Assembly: GCF_017304615.1 (NCBI RefSeq)
Contig: NZ_JAFKLZ010000006.1
Coordinates: 1-50,667, forward strand
Origin: Sphingomonas sp.
Lineage (GTDB): Bacteria > Pseudomonadota > Alphaproteobacteria > Sphingomonadales > Sphingomonadaceae
Reading direction: 5' to 3'
DNA length: 50,667 bases
The notes under the pieces are model-generated. The model saw only the letters and a list, made by a program, of their open reading frames with translations. It made no database searches and had not been told where the DNA came from. Shown in pieces: positions 30,620 through 40,784 of the stretch. A program made the position numbers and the translations under genes. Numbering within the stretch: position 1 is the stretch's first letter; each line of letters starts with the position of its first letter.

Positions 30620-31779
30620 ATCGCCTCCCGAACGTCGACGATTTCGCCGAGGATCGCGTTGAGCACCGGCATCCCGGCGTCGGTGGCGCGCAATCGCGTG
30701 CCGTCGAGGGTGACGAGACCCTGATCCGCAAGCATCGCGACCTTGGGCATATCGATCAGCCGGTCGATCGGCCGCTCGCCGAGGGTCGCGATGCGCGCGA
30801 GGTCGATCCCCTCGGCGAGCCGCAGTCCCATCAGCATCGCCTCGGTCGCGCGTTCGGCGGGGGTCAGGCGATCCTCGATCTCGATGCCGTGGCCATTGCG
30901 CGTCACGGCATCGATCCAGTTTTCGGGCTTCCGCCGCCGCTGCGTCGCGAAACCGCCGCGCCGCCCGTGCGCCCCTGGACCGATCCCCGCATAGTCGCCG
31001 TAGCGCCAATAGGTCAGGTTGTGGCGGCTCTCCGCGCCGGGCCGGGCATGGTTGGATATTTCGTACGCGGGCAGGCCGGCGCGCGCGGTGGTTTCGCGAG
31101 TCAGCGCGAACAGGTCGGCGGCGCGGTCGGGATCGGGGAGCGCAAGGCGGCCCTCGCGCTCCTCGGTGGCGAAGCGCGTGCCGGCTTCGACGGTGAGCTG
31201 ATAGAGCGAGAGATGCTCGGTTCCGAACGATAGCGCGCGAGTCAGTTCGGCGTGCCAGTCGCCGATAGACTGGTCCGGTCGCGCGTAGATCAAGTCGAAG
31301 CTGACTCGGTCGAACACGCGTTGCGCGACATCGAGCGCGCAAAGCCCTTCAGCCACGTCATGCGCGCGGCCGAGAAACGCGAGCGCCTCATCGTTCAGCG
31401 CTTGCAGCCCCAAACTGACGCGGTTGACCCCGCACTCCGCGAGGTCGGCGAACCGCGCCGCCTCGACCGACGAGGGATTGGCCTCGAGCGTGATCTCGAT
31501 GTCCGGCGCGAAGCCCCACGCTTTCTCCGCCGCATTGAGCACCGCCGCGACCGTTGCGGGCGGCATCAGCGACGGCGTGCCGCCGCCGAAGAAGATCGAC
31601 CCGAGTGTCCGCCCAGGGAGCGCGTCCGCCTCATGCGCAAGGTCGGCGAGCATTGCGTCGCGCCATGCCGCTTGATCGACCGACTCGCGGACATGGCTGT
31701 TGAAGTCGCAATACGGGCATTTCGACACGCAAAACGGCCAGTGGACGTAGAGCGCAAGGGGCGTTTGTTCGTCGGGCAA
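30616..31779 (-). CDS. hemW: HemW, radical SAM heme chaperone
   Basis: A 387-residue radical SAM protein, the HemN-like HemW type that binds heme and delivers it to apo-proteins. The [4Fe-4S] motif is Cys17-x3-Cys21-x2-Cys24 in WPFCVSKCPYCDFNSHV, with FFGGGTPSLM as the GGE-like motif and ITLEANPSS next. A TTG at 31779 eight bases after the rdgB stop gives the expected N-terminus; a CTG overlapping that stop is the alternative, and no ATG fits. It is third in rph-rdgB-hemW. Confidence 0.93.
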   Translation of the reverse strand: MPDEQTPLALYVHWPFCVSKCPYCDFNSHVRESVDQAAWRDAMLADLAHEADALPGRTLGSIFFGGGTPSLMPPATVAAVLNAAEKAWGFAPDIEITLEANPSSVEAARFADLAECGVNRVSLGLQALNDEALAFLGRAHDVAEGLCALDVAQRVFDRVSFDLIYARPDQSIGDWHAELTRALSFGTEHLSLYQLTVEAGTRFATEEREGRLALPDPDRAADLFALTRETTARAGLPAYEISNHARPGAESRHNLTYWRYGDYAGIGPGAHGRRGGFATQRRRKPENWIDAVTRNGHGIEIEDRLTPAERATEAMLMGLRLAEGIDLARIATLGERPIDRLIDMPKVAMLADQGLVTLDGTRLRATDAGMPVLNAILGEIVDVREAI

Positions 31780-31787
31780 TGGGACTG

Positions 31788-32423
31788 TCAGAGAACCGCC
31801 GCCACCAATTGCCGGAAGGCGTCCGCGCGGTGAGTTAGCGGGGTCTTTTCGTCGGGCTCCATCTCGCCGAACGTGCGGTCGTGGCCGTCGGGGAGGAACA
31901 TGGGGTCGTAGCCGAAGCCGTTTTCGCCGCGAGGCGGCCAGACGAGCTGACCGTCGACGCGGCCTTCGAACCATTCGACATGGCCGTCGGGCCAGGCGAG
32001 GGCGAGGGCGCAGACGAAATGCGCGTCGCGGGGCATGTCGGGACCCTTGGCCGCCACCGCCTGCTCGACCTTGCGCATGCCGAGCATCCAGTCGCGCCCG
32101 TCCGGAGTCTCCGCCCAGTCGGCGGTGAAGATGCCGGGCGCGCCGTCCAGCGCGTCGACGCACAGCCCGCTATCGTCGGCGAGCGCCACCAGGCCCGACA
32201 GATCGGCCGCCGATCGCGCCTTGATCTCGGCATTGGCGACGAAGCTGGTGCCGTTCTCGACCGGCTCGGGCAAGTCGAGCGCCTTGGCCGAGATCGGCTC
32301 GATGCCGTACGGGGCGATCAGCGCCCGGATTTCCCTGACCTTGCCCTCGTTATGGCTGGCGATGACCAGCTTGCCGGGGGCGAGCTTGCGGATTTCCTGG
32401 GGGGCGTCGCCTTCGCCGCTCAT
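31788..32423 (-). CDS. rdgB: XTP/dITP diphosphatase (RdgB/HAM1)
   Basis: A 211-residue pyrophosphatase that removes deaminated purine triphosphates (XTP, dITP) before they enter DNA. The [10 protein letters not shown] motif near residue 23, the catalytic [12 protein letters not shown] (81-92) and [15 protein letters not shown] are all present. An N-terminal extension of about 15 residues precedes the family start. It overlaps the rph stop as ATGA. Together these genes form an RNA/nucleotide-quality operon common in alphaproteobacteria. Confidence 0.96.
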   Translation of the reverse strand: MSGEGDAPQEIRKLAPGKLVIASHNEGKVREIRALIAPYGIEPISAKALDLPEPVENGTSFVANAEIKARSAADLSGLVALADDSGLCVDALDGAPGIFTADWAETPDGRDWMLGMRKVEQAVAAKGPDMPRDAHFVCALALAWPDGHVEWFEGRVDGQLVWPPRGENGFGYDPMFLPDGHDRTFGEMEPDEKTPLTHRADAFRQLVAAVL

Positions 32424-33133
32424 GCAATCGCCTTCGCTTGCGCCGCAAATATCTCGTTGCAGCCGATCCGCGCCAAACGCAGCAGCCGCAACAGCGCTTC
32501 CTCGTCATAGGTCGCATGTTCGGCAGTCGCCTGCGCCTCGGCAATATGGCCGTTTTCGAGCAGCACGAAATTTGCGTCGGCGTCGGCGTTCGAATCCTCG
32601 TCATAATCGAGGTCGAGAACCGGCGTGCCTTGATAGATGCCGCAGCTGACCGCGGCGACCTTCTGCGTGAGCGGGTCCGCGGCGATCTTGCCGTCCTTCA
32701 GTAGGCCGTTGACCGCCAGCCGAAGCGCAACCCACGCGCCCGAAATCGACGCGGTCCGCGTGCCGCCGTCGGCCTGGATGACGTCACAGTCGAGGGTGAT
32801 TTGATGCTCGCCGAGCAACTTGAGATCGGTCACGGCGCGCAAGCTCCGTCCGATCAGCCGCTGGATTTCCTGCGTGCGGCCCGATTGCTTGCCGCGCGCC
32901 GCCTCGCGATTGCCACGCGTGTGCGTCGCGCGCGGGAGCATGCCGTATTCGGCGGTGACCCAGCCCTGACCCTTGCCGCGCAGCCAGGGCGGCAGGCGAT
33001 CCTCAACGGAGGCCGTCACCAGCACCTTGGTATCGCCGAACCCGACGAGCACCGACCCTTCCGCATGCTTGGTGAAATGGGGTTCGATGGTGATGGCGCG
33101 CATCTGGTCGGGCGCACGGCCGCTGGGGCGCAT
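32420..33133 (-). CDS. rph: Ribonuclease PH
   Basis: A 237-residue phosphorolytic 3' exonuclease that trims tRNA and rRNA ends. Typical parts are [20 protein letters not shown] at the start, [20 protein letters not shown] (tRNA- and phosphate-binding Arg residues) and [20 protein letters not shown]. The ATG at 33133 follows an AAGGAG box at good spacing. It heads the rph-rdgB-hemW operon. Confidence 0.97.
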   Translation of the reverse strand: MRPSGRAPDQMRAITIEPHFTKHAEGSVLVGFGDTKVLVTASVEDRLPPWLRGKGQGWVTAEYGMLPRATHTRGNREAARGKQSGRTQEIQRLIGRSLRAVTDLKLLGEHQITLDCDVIQADGGTRTASISGAWVALRLAVNGLLKDGKIAADPLTQKVAAVSCGIYQGTPVLDLDYDEDSNADADANFVLLENGHIAEAQATAEHATYDEEALLRLLRLARIGCNEIFAAQAKAIA

Positions 33134-33198
33134 GGAGGTCTCCTTGGATAAGCGCTGCGCCCTACCCGGCGCGGCGCATGGTGTCACCCCTGCGGCAC

Positions 33199-33237
33199 AA
33201 AAACAGAGGGCCGCTCCGGCGTTGCCGGAACGGCCCT
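33199..33237 (-). terminator. Rho-independent terminator after the PEP-CTERM gene
   Basis: On the minus strand AGGGCCG/CGGCCCT and TCCGGC/GCCGGA form a 13-bp stem with one mismatch around an AAC loop, followed by TCTGTTTTT. It separates the PEP-CTERM gene from the rph operon on the same strand. Confidence 0.8.
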
Positions 33238-33275
33238 TGCGACGGGCAAGCCCCCTAGCCCGTCGAGTGCAGCAA

Positions 33276-34037
33276 TTACGCGGCTGCGATAACTCCCGAG
33301 CGGCGGCGGGTGCGAAGCGCACCGCCGACGAGGCCGAAGCCGATCACCAGCATGCCCCAGGTCGCCGGTTCGGGGACCGACGGGGTCACGAACACTTGGC
33401 TCTGGTTCGTCGGCGAATAGAGAACCTTCAGGTCGTAGCCGTTGTTCACCGTCCAGACGTTGTTCTTGACGTTGCTGAGGTAGGTGTTCGCAAGTGATTC
33501 CGCCGAGGTCAGCGCGGTCAGGTTCGCCTGCGAGCTGCCGCCCGGCGTCGTCATGTAGAACGCGCTCGACGAATTGGTCACCGACCAGGCGGACTGCGTT
33601 TCGAACATGATTTCCCAAACCGCCATCTGCGTCGCGGCGGAGATGTTGATCGCGTTCTGGCCGGTCGCGGCGCCGAGCAGCTGAGTCGTGTTGGTCAGCA
33701 GCGCGTTGAGCGCGTTCGACTTGGCGGTCGTCATGCCGGCATAGGAGGAGATCGGAATGATCGTGTAATTGGTGTAGTTGACGTTCCCGAGCGACACCGA
33801 ATGCGCCAGATCGATGCAATAGGTCAGGATGTCGAAGGGCGCGTTGTTGCTGACATAGTTGCCCTTGAACTCGAACTGACCGACGCCGACATCGCCGTTC
33901 AATAGCGAAGAATGAACCGACCCGGTCACCGAACCGGGCGTGAAGGCGACGTTGGTGACCTTCACCGCCTGCGCCGATGCGGTCGAAGCCGCAAACATCA
34001 TCCCTGCCGCCGCAGCGATAGCCATCACCTTATTCAT
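33276..34037 (-). CDS. PEP-CTERM sorting domain protein
   Basis: A 253-residue exported protein. A signal peptide ([20 protein letters not shown]) leads to an Asn/Thr/Ser-rich mature part, and the C-terminus has the sorting signal: VPEPATW, a hydrophobic span ([14 protein letters not shown]) and RTRRR. This tag is cleaved by an exosortase, and such proteins usually end up in the envelope or extracellular polymer. The low-complexity central region gives no enzyme motif. AAGGGGAAG lies before the ATG at 34037. No exosortase gene is in the window. Confidence 0.92.
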   Translation of the reverse strand: MNKVMAIAAAAGMMFAASTASAQAVKVTNVAFTPGSVTGSVHSSLLNGDVGVGQFEFKGNYVSNNAPFDILTYCIDLAHSVSLGNVNYTNYTIIPISSYAGMTTAKSNALNALLTNTTQLLGAATGQNAINISAATQMAVWEIMFETQSAWSVTNSSSAFYMTTPGGSSQANLTALTSAESLANTYLSNVKNNVWTVNNGYDLKVLYSPTNQSQVFVTPSVPEPATWGMLVIGFGLVGGALRTRRRSGVIAAA

Positions 34038-34073
34038 CGGTCTTCCCCTTAATAATTTCAAAGTCGTCAAATG

Positions 34074-34086
34074 ATGAACAGTTCAT
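34074..34086. promoter_or_regulatory. Palindrome ATGAAC-A-GTTCAT upstream of the PEP-CTERM gene
   Basis: A perfect 6-bp inverted repeat around one base, 36 bases upstream of the PEP-CTERM start, within an AT-rich divergent region that also has ATTCTAGAAT at 34106-34115 and two copies of TGGTTAAT (34124-34131, 34153-34160). It could be an operator. No regulator is assigned. Confidence 0.35.
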
Positions 34087-34160
34087 TAATCGACAGGATT
34101 TGGGGATTCTAGAATAATTACTTTGGTTAATTGTCTCATCATTGGACTTATGTGGTTAAT

Positions 34161-34189
34161 ATTGAGCCGGGGCGGTGCCTGCCCCATAT
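34161..34189 (+). promoter_or_regulatory. RpoH (sigma-32)-like promoter of hrcA-grpE
   Basis: ATTGAGC (34161-34167) and CCCCATAT (34182-34189) with a 14-base spacer match the RpoH consensus CTTGAAA and CCCCATNT closely in the -10 element. Transcription would start around 34196, only a few bases before the hrcA ATG at 34200, implying a nearly leaderless mRNA. Confidence 0.6.
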
Positions 34190-34199
34190 AGCGTTCGTC

Positions 34200-35243
34200 A
34201 TGTCGATTCCGCCGATCTCCGAACTCAGCGATCGCGCCCGCGATGTCTTTCGCGCGGTGGTGGAGGGGTATCTGGAGACGGGCCAGCCGGTGGGGTCGCG
34301 CACGCTGGCGAGTGCGGGGGCATTCCAATTGTCGCCGGCGTCGATCCGCACCGTCATGCACGATCTCGAATCGCTGGGACTCCTCGTCGCACCGCATACG
34401 TCGGCGGGCCGGTTGCCGACCGACATAGGATTGCGGCTGTTCGTCGATGGCATGATGCGCGTCGCCGAGCCGTCGGCGGAGGAACGCGCCGCGATCGAGG
34501 AGCGTGCGGTGCGCGCCGGGCCGGTCGAGGAAGCGCTGGCGGCGACCACCGCGGCGCTGTCCGGCCTATCCGCCTGCGCAGGCCTCGTGCTGGTGCCGAA
34601 GGCCGAACTGGTGCTGCGATCGATCAGCTTCGTGCCACTGTCGCCGGAGCGCGCACTGGCGGTGATCGTCGGCGATGACGGCCAAGTCGAGAATCGGGTA
34701 GTCGACCTTGCGCCGGGCACGGCACCGTCGGTGCTGGTCGAGGCCGGCAATTACATGAGCGCCACTTTGTCCGGTCTGACGCTGGCCGAAGCGCGAGCGC
34801 GGCTGGAGCGCCAACTCGCCGCCGACCGCGCGGCGCTCGACGCCGCCGCCGCCGCCCTTGTCGAACAAGGCATCGCGGTGTGGAGTGAGGATGGCGACCG
34901 CCGCCCGGTGCTGATCGTACGCGGGCAAGGTCGCCTGATCGACGCCGCCGCGGTCGAGGATCTGGAGCGCGTCCGCGACTTGCTCGACGATCTGGAGGGC
35001 AAGCAGGAGATCGCGACCCTGCTCGACAGCGCGCGGACCGGCGATTCGACTCGCATCTTCATCGGCGCGGAAAACAAATTGTTCGCGCTGTCCGGCTCGT
35101 CGGTCATTGCGCGCCCGTTCCGTGGAATCGATGGACGCGTGGTCGGCGTGGTGGGCGTGATCGGCCCGACACGGTTGAACTATGCGCGCGTCGTGCCCAT
35201 GGTGGATTTCACCGCCGCGACCCTCTCCCGTCTGATCGGTTGA
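34200..35243 (+). CDS. hrcA: Heat-inducible transcription repressor HrcA
   Basis: A 347-residue repressor. The N-terminal winged helix (ELSDRARDVFRAVVEGYLET, GSRTLA, SPASIRTVMHDLESLGLLVA) would bind CIRCE operators, and the GAF-like C-terminal domain mediates dimerisation and GroE sensing. Later blocks (LDSARTGDSTRIFIGAENKL, VGVVGVIGPTRLNYARVVPM) are typical. No CIRCE element (TTAGCACTC inverted repeat) is seen before hrcA, dnaK or elsewhere here, so its targets lie outside. The ATG at 34200 has no Shine-Dalgarno sequence. Confidence 0.95.
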   Translation: MSIPPISELSDRARDVFRAVVEGYLETGQPVGSRTLASAGAFQLSPASIRTVMHDLESLGLLVAPHTSAGRLPTDIGLRLFVDGMMRVAEPSAEERAAIEERAVRAGPVEEALAATTAALSGLSACAGLVLVPKAELVLRSISFVPLSPERALAVIVGDDGQVENRVVDLAPGTAPSVLVEAGNYMSATLSGLTLAEARARLERQLAADRAALDAAAAALVEQGIAVWSEDGDRRPVLIVRGQGRLIDAAAVEDLERVRDLLDDLEGKQEIATLLDSARTGDSTRIFIGAENKLFALSGSSVIARPFRGIDGRVVGVVGVIGPTRLNYARVVPMVDFTAATLSRLIG

Positions 35244-35268
35244 GAGGGCCTCAAACGAAACGAAGAGA

Positions 35269-35814
35269 ATGATGACCGAAGAGAAGACCACCGAGACCGA
35301 AGACCTTCGCGCCGAAACCGCCGAAGCCGCGCCCGAACTGGCCGAGCATGACCGCGTTGCCGCGCTGGAAGCCGAACTGGCAGAGGCCAAGTCGCAAGTC
35401 ATGTATGCCCATGCGGAAGCGCAGAACGTCCGTCGCCGTGCGGAGAAGGAAGCGGCCGACGCGCGCGCCTATGCCGTCACCAGCTTCGCGCGCGACGTGC
35501 TGTCCGTCGCCGACAATCTGGAGCGCGGCCTGTCGGCGATCCCCGAGGAGCTGCGTGGCGACGATCGCCTGAAGGGGCTGGTGACCGGGCTAGAGGCGAC
35601 CAAGCGCGAACTCGACGCCGTGTTCCAGCGCAACGGCATCACCCGCATCGCCGCGATGGGCCTGCCGCTCGACCCCAACCAGCACCAGGCGATGCTCGAA
35701 GTGCCGAGCGACCAGGCGTCGGGCACGATCGTCCAGGAAATGCAGGCGGGGTATATGTTGCGCGACCGGTTGCTGCGGCCGGCGCTGGTGGGTGTGGCGA
35801 AGAAGGCGGATTGA
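35269..35814 (+). CDS. grpE: Nucleotide exchange factor GrpE
   Basis: A 181-residue co-chaperone that releases ADP from DnaK. An acidic N-terminus and long helix (AEAQNVRRRAEKEAADARAY) lead to the conserved C-terminal beta domain with MLEVPSDQASGTIVQEMQAG and the final LLRPALVGVAK. Two adjacent ATG codons (35269, 35272) are possible starts. It follows hrcA by 25 bases. The next gene begins on its stop codon (TGATG). Confidence 0.96.
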   Translation: MMTEEKTTETEDLRAETAEAAPELAEHDRVAALEAELAEAKSQVMYAHAEAQNVRRRAEKEAADARAYAVTSFARDVLSVADNLERGLSAIPEELRGDDRLKGLVTGLEATKRELDAVFQRNGITRIAAMGLPLDPNQHQAMLEVPSDQASGTIVQEMQAGYMLRDRLLRPALVGVAKKAD

Positions 35815-36805
35815 TGCCGCCGGGGAACGGGCCGCTAGAGTTCCTTGGCCCGTTTCTCTTTCTTTGTTTTCTCGGTTGGATGATCTGGGCGCAGTTACGA
35901 CGCGGAGGCAACGGGCCGCAGGCAGTTCCTGACGAATCCGACGACACACCATATCACGTTTACACGCGCGATTTCGACACGGCGGTAATGGCTCGCGAGG
36001 CACCTGGGCTGATAGCTGAAGCCGATCGCGGCCTCCCACCAGCTCGACCGCTCAAGCTCCCGACGTGGCCGGCTCGCCTTGCGGCAGTCGAGCGGCTGTC
36101 GGCGAGTGCGGGACCGGCGTTTGCTGATGCGGAAGCGATGCTCGCGCCTGTTCTTAAAAGGCCGGCGGGCGACCTCGCAGTCCTATTGTTGATCGATCAG
36201 TCCGGATCGATGCATGAAAACATTCTCTCGGTCGCTGCTAACATGCGATGGCTGTCCCGCGTGTTCGATGAACGAGCGGTACCGCTGGCGATTGCGGGGT
36301 TCACCACGGTCGGTTGGCGGGGAGGCGCGGCACGGCGGCAGTGGCAAAAAGCGGGGAAGCCGAAACGACCGGGTCGCCTCTGCGCCTTGCTGCACATTCG
36401 CTATCGTGATTTCGACGGGCTGCTGGAAGAAGCAGACTTCAAGGCGATGGCGCATCCCGGCGTTCTTCGGGAAAATGTTGATGGCGAGGCTATCGAGTGG
36501 GCTATCAACGAACTGGTCGAGCGGCCGGAACGCATCAAGGTGCTGATCGTGCTTTCGGACGGTGCGCCGGTCGATGATTCGACGTTGGCGGAAAACGGCA
36601 ACAATTTTCTGGTGCGCCATGTTCGTCAGGTTATCGCAGAGGCTGAAGCGGCACGCGTGGTTCGCCTTGGCGCAGTCGGGATCGAGTATCGCGTGGATGG
36701 ATATTATTCGAGCTCGAGCGATGCGACGGATTTGTCGCGATTACCGCTGGCACTAGCAGCCCAATTAGTTGATTTGGCCAGCGATACGCGCCTCCCGGAT
36801 CTAAA

Positions 36806-36809
<4 letters not shown>
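35814..36809 (+). CDS. Membrane-anchored CobT-like VWA-domain protein
   Basis: A 331-residue protein with an N-terminal membrane segment (FLGPFLFLCFLGWMIWAQLR), then a CobT-like stretch YHVYTRDFDTAV and a VWA domain with MIDAS D128-x-S130-x-S132 (LLLIDQSGSMHEN). Later segments (GFTTVGWRGG, then AGKPKRPGRL, ENVDGEAIEWA, LSDGAPVDDSTLAENGNN) match the C-terminal domain of CobT, the cobaltochelatase subunit. Full CobT is about twice as long and soluble, and no cobN or cobS is near. The function may be metal insertion or a stand-alone VWA/AAA-type role. Base composition looks lower in G+C than in neighbours. It overlaps grpE and thrC. Confidence 0.75.
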
Positions 36810-38021
<1,212 letters not shown>

Positions 38022-38032
<11 letters not shown>

Positions 38033-38492
38033 CGGGTTTCGTCCGCTGATCACCTAGCAACCTGCGGCAGTCGCGAAGCTTCGCCAAGACCATCTTCGCG
38101 TCGCCTGCCTTGAGCCACAGCCGCCCCGCCGCGCTCGCTGGTTCGGCGCTCGAGCTTTCAAAGGCCCAAAATTCTTCGCCATTGTCGCGTAAGATGCGCA
38201 GCGTCGAATGGACGACGTCCGACCGCAGTTTTAGATAGGGCGCTAGATAGTCGATCAGATGACGAACGCGACCGGGGTGAACGAAAACCTGGGCATCGTC
38301 GGCCGCAAGCGTTCTGACCAACTCGATCTTTTGGCCAATAAAATGTGAGGGTTTGCCCTTGGTCAATCCAGAGGCTTTGGCTCGGTCGCTGCGGATCACG
38401 TCGGCGGCCCACCGCTCGATGTGGGTGAAGATGTCTACGAATTCACCGCGAAAGGCATAAGCGTCGTGGATCATGCTCGCCGGATAAAACAC
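38022..38492 (-). CDS. Hypothetical protein
   Basis: A 156-residue protein without a recognised family. It is mostly helical with conserved-looking His and Trp residues (IHDAYAFRGEFVDIFTHIER near the start, FVHPGRVRHLIDYLAPYLKL in the middle) and no signal or membrane segment. Start is GTG at 38492, with ATG at 38474 as an equally plausible choice; neither has a ribosome site. Base composition looks lower in G+C than around it, hinting at transfer. It converges on the thrC gene with an 11-base overlap. Confidence 0.55.
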
Positions 38493-38517
38493 CGGCTATA
38501 AACAACGCGCTAACGGA

Positions 38518-39018
38518 TTACGGCATCGTCGCTTCCTGCACCATGTCGAACTCGCGGACGCCCCGCGCGCGGCGGGCGGCATTGACCAGGTCGCGGAGCT
38601 TCTCACGACGCGTCCGGGCATCCGCGATGTCGCGGATAGCGAACGGTTTGGCGCCGGTGGTCTCGTCGCTCGACAGCAAGGTGATCGTGCCGATCCCGGC
38701 CCATTGGTTGATCAGGCTGAAATCGATACGGATGTCCTTGATCCGGTAGAGTTCGATCTCGTCGATCGACTTGTTGAAGATGCCGCGGTGAAGGATCAGG
38801 CGATCGTCGGTCACCTCATAGGTTATCGCGAGGTTGCCGAGCCACTTGATCGCGACGATGACCAGCGCGGCCGCGACGAACAGCAGCGGATACCAAGTCC
38901 CGGTCACCAGCCAGCCGACCAGACCGATCGGCACCAGCAGGATCGTTCCCCACCCGGCGAGCGTGCCGCGTAGCCAGCCCGATGTCGAAGACCGAAATCG
39001 GTCGAGTGTCTGCGGCAT
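38518..39018 (-). CDS. Bacterial PH-domain (YdbS-like) membrane protein
   Basis: A 166-residue protein with two adjacent membrane spans (GWGTILLVPIGLVGWLVTG and WYPLLFVAAALVIVAIKWLG) followed by the bPH2 segment: YEVTDDRLILHRGIFNKSID, IELYRIKDIRID, GTITLLSSDETTG. Function in the family is unknown, probably membrane-associated. The ATG at 39018 is preceded by GGAGG at 8-base spacing, which decides against the GTG at 39036. Confidence 0.82.
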   Translation of the reverse strand: MPQTLDRFRSSTSGWLRGTLAGWGTILLVPIGLVGWLVTGTWYPLLFVAAALVIVAIKWLGNLAITYEVTDDRLILHRGIFNKSIDEIELYRIKDIRIDFSLINQWAGIGTITLLSSDETTGAKPFAIRDIADARTRREKLRDLVNAARRARGVREFDMVQEATMP

Positions 39019-39071
39019 AAGCGGTTCCTCCGTCACGGCAATCTAGCGCGATGCCGCCACGGGGAAAGCCC

Positions 39072-40238
39072 TCAGATCGTCTGCGCGCGGTTCTCGTCGC
39101 GGTGTTTCTTCAGGTACTTCATGAAGGGCGTGCCGCCGGTGCCGACGTCCGGATCGTTGCCCGCGCCAGAGCTCGCCTGCTTGTTGATGTAGCTGGCGGC
39201 ATATTCGAGGTGGCGGGTGCGGAACCGCGCGACTTGCTCCACACAGGCGTTGAACGCATCCTTTAGGCTCTGCGACTGGGCTACGGCGAAGTCGCGCAAG
39301 CGGCTCGACGCCTGCAAATCCTCGATAAAGGCGCGGTGCTGGCGCGGACGGTATTGGTGGAGGTCGGCCAGGAATTCGCGAAGCTCGTCATTGGTGTGGA
39401 CGACCTGGAACAGCGCATCCATCGCCGGGACGATCGAACTTTGCGAGCCCGTTTGCCCGCGAAACGGCTGGGGCTTGCCGGCGAACTTCGCGACGCCTTC
39501 GTAGACCAGCCCCTCGGGCATCGCCGGATTGTTCTTCCAGCCGTGGATGTAGGGGCGGACGCGGTTGTAATAGATGTAGGGGTCGCACTTATCGATCATG
39601 CGGTCGAAGATGGCGTTGGCCTCGTCCCATACGCCGTTCATCTCCACCAGCATCGCTTCGACCGCCGGAGCATCGCCCGCGTCCGACGCGCGCACCAGCT
39701 TGACCGCTAGGTCGAGCGCGCGCCCGGCGACTGCCTCGATCGCGACATGGACCAGGACGAACCAGTTCTCGTCCTGGCCGCCGAAGAAGTTCTGGTCCAT
39801 CGCGATATTGTCGAGCGTGACGCCGCCCGCTTTGTCGACGCGATACCAATTGTCGAGGACGTAGCCGGCATAGTTCATCACCGGCGGGAAGCCGATATGG
39901 TCGCTGAGCTTGACCAGCGGCGCGGCCAGCGTGACGGGCAGATAGGCGGGCGGGACAGCCTCGCCCCAGACATAGGCCTGGGCAAGAAACGAATAGCGCA
40001 CCATCGCGACGCCGATTTCGGCCTCCGACGCGCTGGCCAGAAAAGCGTCGATGTCGGGGATCGGTAGGCTGTTCAGGAAATGCCGCACGCGGCCGGTGGT
40101 CAGCAGTTCGGACAGGGTCGCAGCGGCGTCCTCGACCTCGGCTAAGTCATCGGGCAGCACGACCTCGTCGATCTCGGTCTGCGCCAGATAGCCGCGGTCG
40201 GCCGACAGGCCGTAATGGGCCAGATCGTGGATAGGCAT
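39072..40238 (-). CDS. Indoleamine 2,3-dioxygenase (IDO) family heme protein
   Basis: A 388-residue protein similar along its length to indoleamine 2,3-dioxygenase, which opens the indole ring of tryptophan to N-formylkynurenine. Matching landmarks are RPYIHGWKNNP with Arg228 (human Arg231 position), GLVYEGV, GQTGSQSSIVP, the proximal heme ligand His343 in RTRHLEYAASYI (human His346), and GTGGTPFMKYLK near the C-terminus. At the human Phe226 position Tyr223 appears. Bacteria more often use the unrelated-length TDO. No kynurenine-pathway gene is nearby, so the role (tryptophan catabolism, oxidant handling or a secondary metabolite) is open. The ATG follows an AGGGA-type site. Confidence 0.88.
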   Translation of the reverse strand: MPIHDLAHYGLSADRGYLAQTEIDEVVLPDDLAEVEDAAATLSELLTTGRVRHFLNSLPIPDIDAFLASASEAEIGVAMVRYSFLAQAYVWGEAVPPAYLPVTLAAPLVKLSDHIGFPPVMNYAGYVLDNWYRVDKAGGVTLDNIAMDQNFFGGQDENWFVLVHVAIEAVAGRALDLAVKLVRASDAGDAPAVEAMLVEMNGVWDEANAIFDRMIDKCDPYIYYNRVRPYIHGWKNNPAMPEGLVYEGVAKFAGKPQPFRGQTGSQSSIVPAMDALFQVVHTNDELREFLADLHQYRPRQHRAFIEDLQASSRLRDFAVAQSQSLKDAFNACVEQVARFRTRHLEYAASYINKQASSGAGNDPDVGTGGTPFMKYLKKHRDENRAQTI

Positions 40239-40257
40239 GTGCGTTCGTCCCTGCAAA

Positions 40258-40279
40258 ACTAGTTTCTTATGAAACCAGT
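40258..40279. promoter_or_regulatory. Candidate operator upstream of the IDO gene
   Basis: ACTAGTTTC and GAAACCAGT form inverted 9-base arms with a single mismatch around TTAT, 19-41 bases before the IDO start on the minus strand. The position and dyad symmetry fit an operator for a dimeric winged-helix regulator. No such regulator is adjacent. Confidence 0.5.
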
Positions 40280-40298
40280 CCTAGCGAGCCAGGCGCTG

Positions 40299-40784
40299 CT
40301 ACGCCATCCCCTGATCGTGCCGGCGGTGCGGCTGGAACGGCAGGATGGTCTGGAGTTGCGCCAGCGGCGGCGCGCCCGCGAAGACAGTGCCGCGGCCGAT
40401 CAGGAAAGCGTGACGAACGATCTCCGCTTGCTGTTCGAGGCCATATTTCCTGAGTTCCCAGCCCGGCTTCACGGTATAGTCGTATCGCGCCCACGGCACG
40501 CGCTTCAGCGGCAGGAAGATGCCCGACTGATGCTGCCAGACATGCGTCATTTCGTGGATGAACAGACCCTGCGTCCCCAGGTCGGCATGGCTGAAATCGT
40601 CGCGATAGGCGGTGCCATGGGGGTGGAAATGGATCCGGCCGCGCGGACTCATCACGACGTTGCGGGGCTGAAAGAACGCCCATTTGCCCAGCACGATGCG
40701 CACCGCCGCATAGTCGATCGAATCGCCAAAAATCGACCGCGCCATGTCGGTCTCGCCGGGGGTCAGCGGGCGGGCGTCGCTCAA
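40299..40784 (-). CDS. HExxH metallopeptidase-like protein (vgr-related type)
   Basis: A 161-residue protein with HEMTH (His77, Glu78, His81) in GLFIHEMTHVWQHQSG, the sort of zinc site seen in a small sphingomonad protein family often annotated vgr-related protein. It lacks a signal peptide. The start is TTG at 40784, overlapping the upstream copper-chaperone stop by four bases; no ATG gives the conserved N-terminus. The substrate is unknown. Confidence 0.75.
   Translation of the reverse strand: MSDARPLTPGETDMARSIFGDSIDYAAVRIVLGKWAFFQPRNVVMSPRGRIHFHPHGTAYRDDFSHADLGTQGLFIHEMTHVWQHQSGIFLPLKRVPWARYDYTVKPGWELRKYGLEQQAEIVRHAFLIGRGTVFAGAPPLAQLQTILPFQPHRRHDQGMA

Noticed and set aside
34037-34200. 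CIRCE operator before hrcA
   Set aside because: No TTAGCACTC inverted repeat here or before dnaK.
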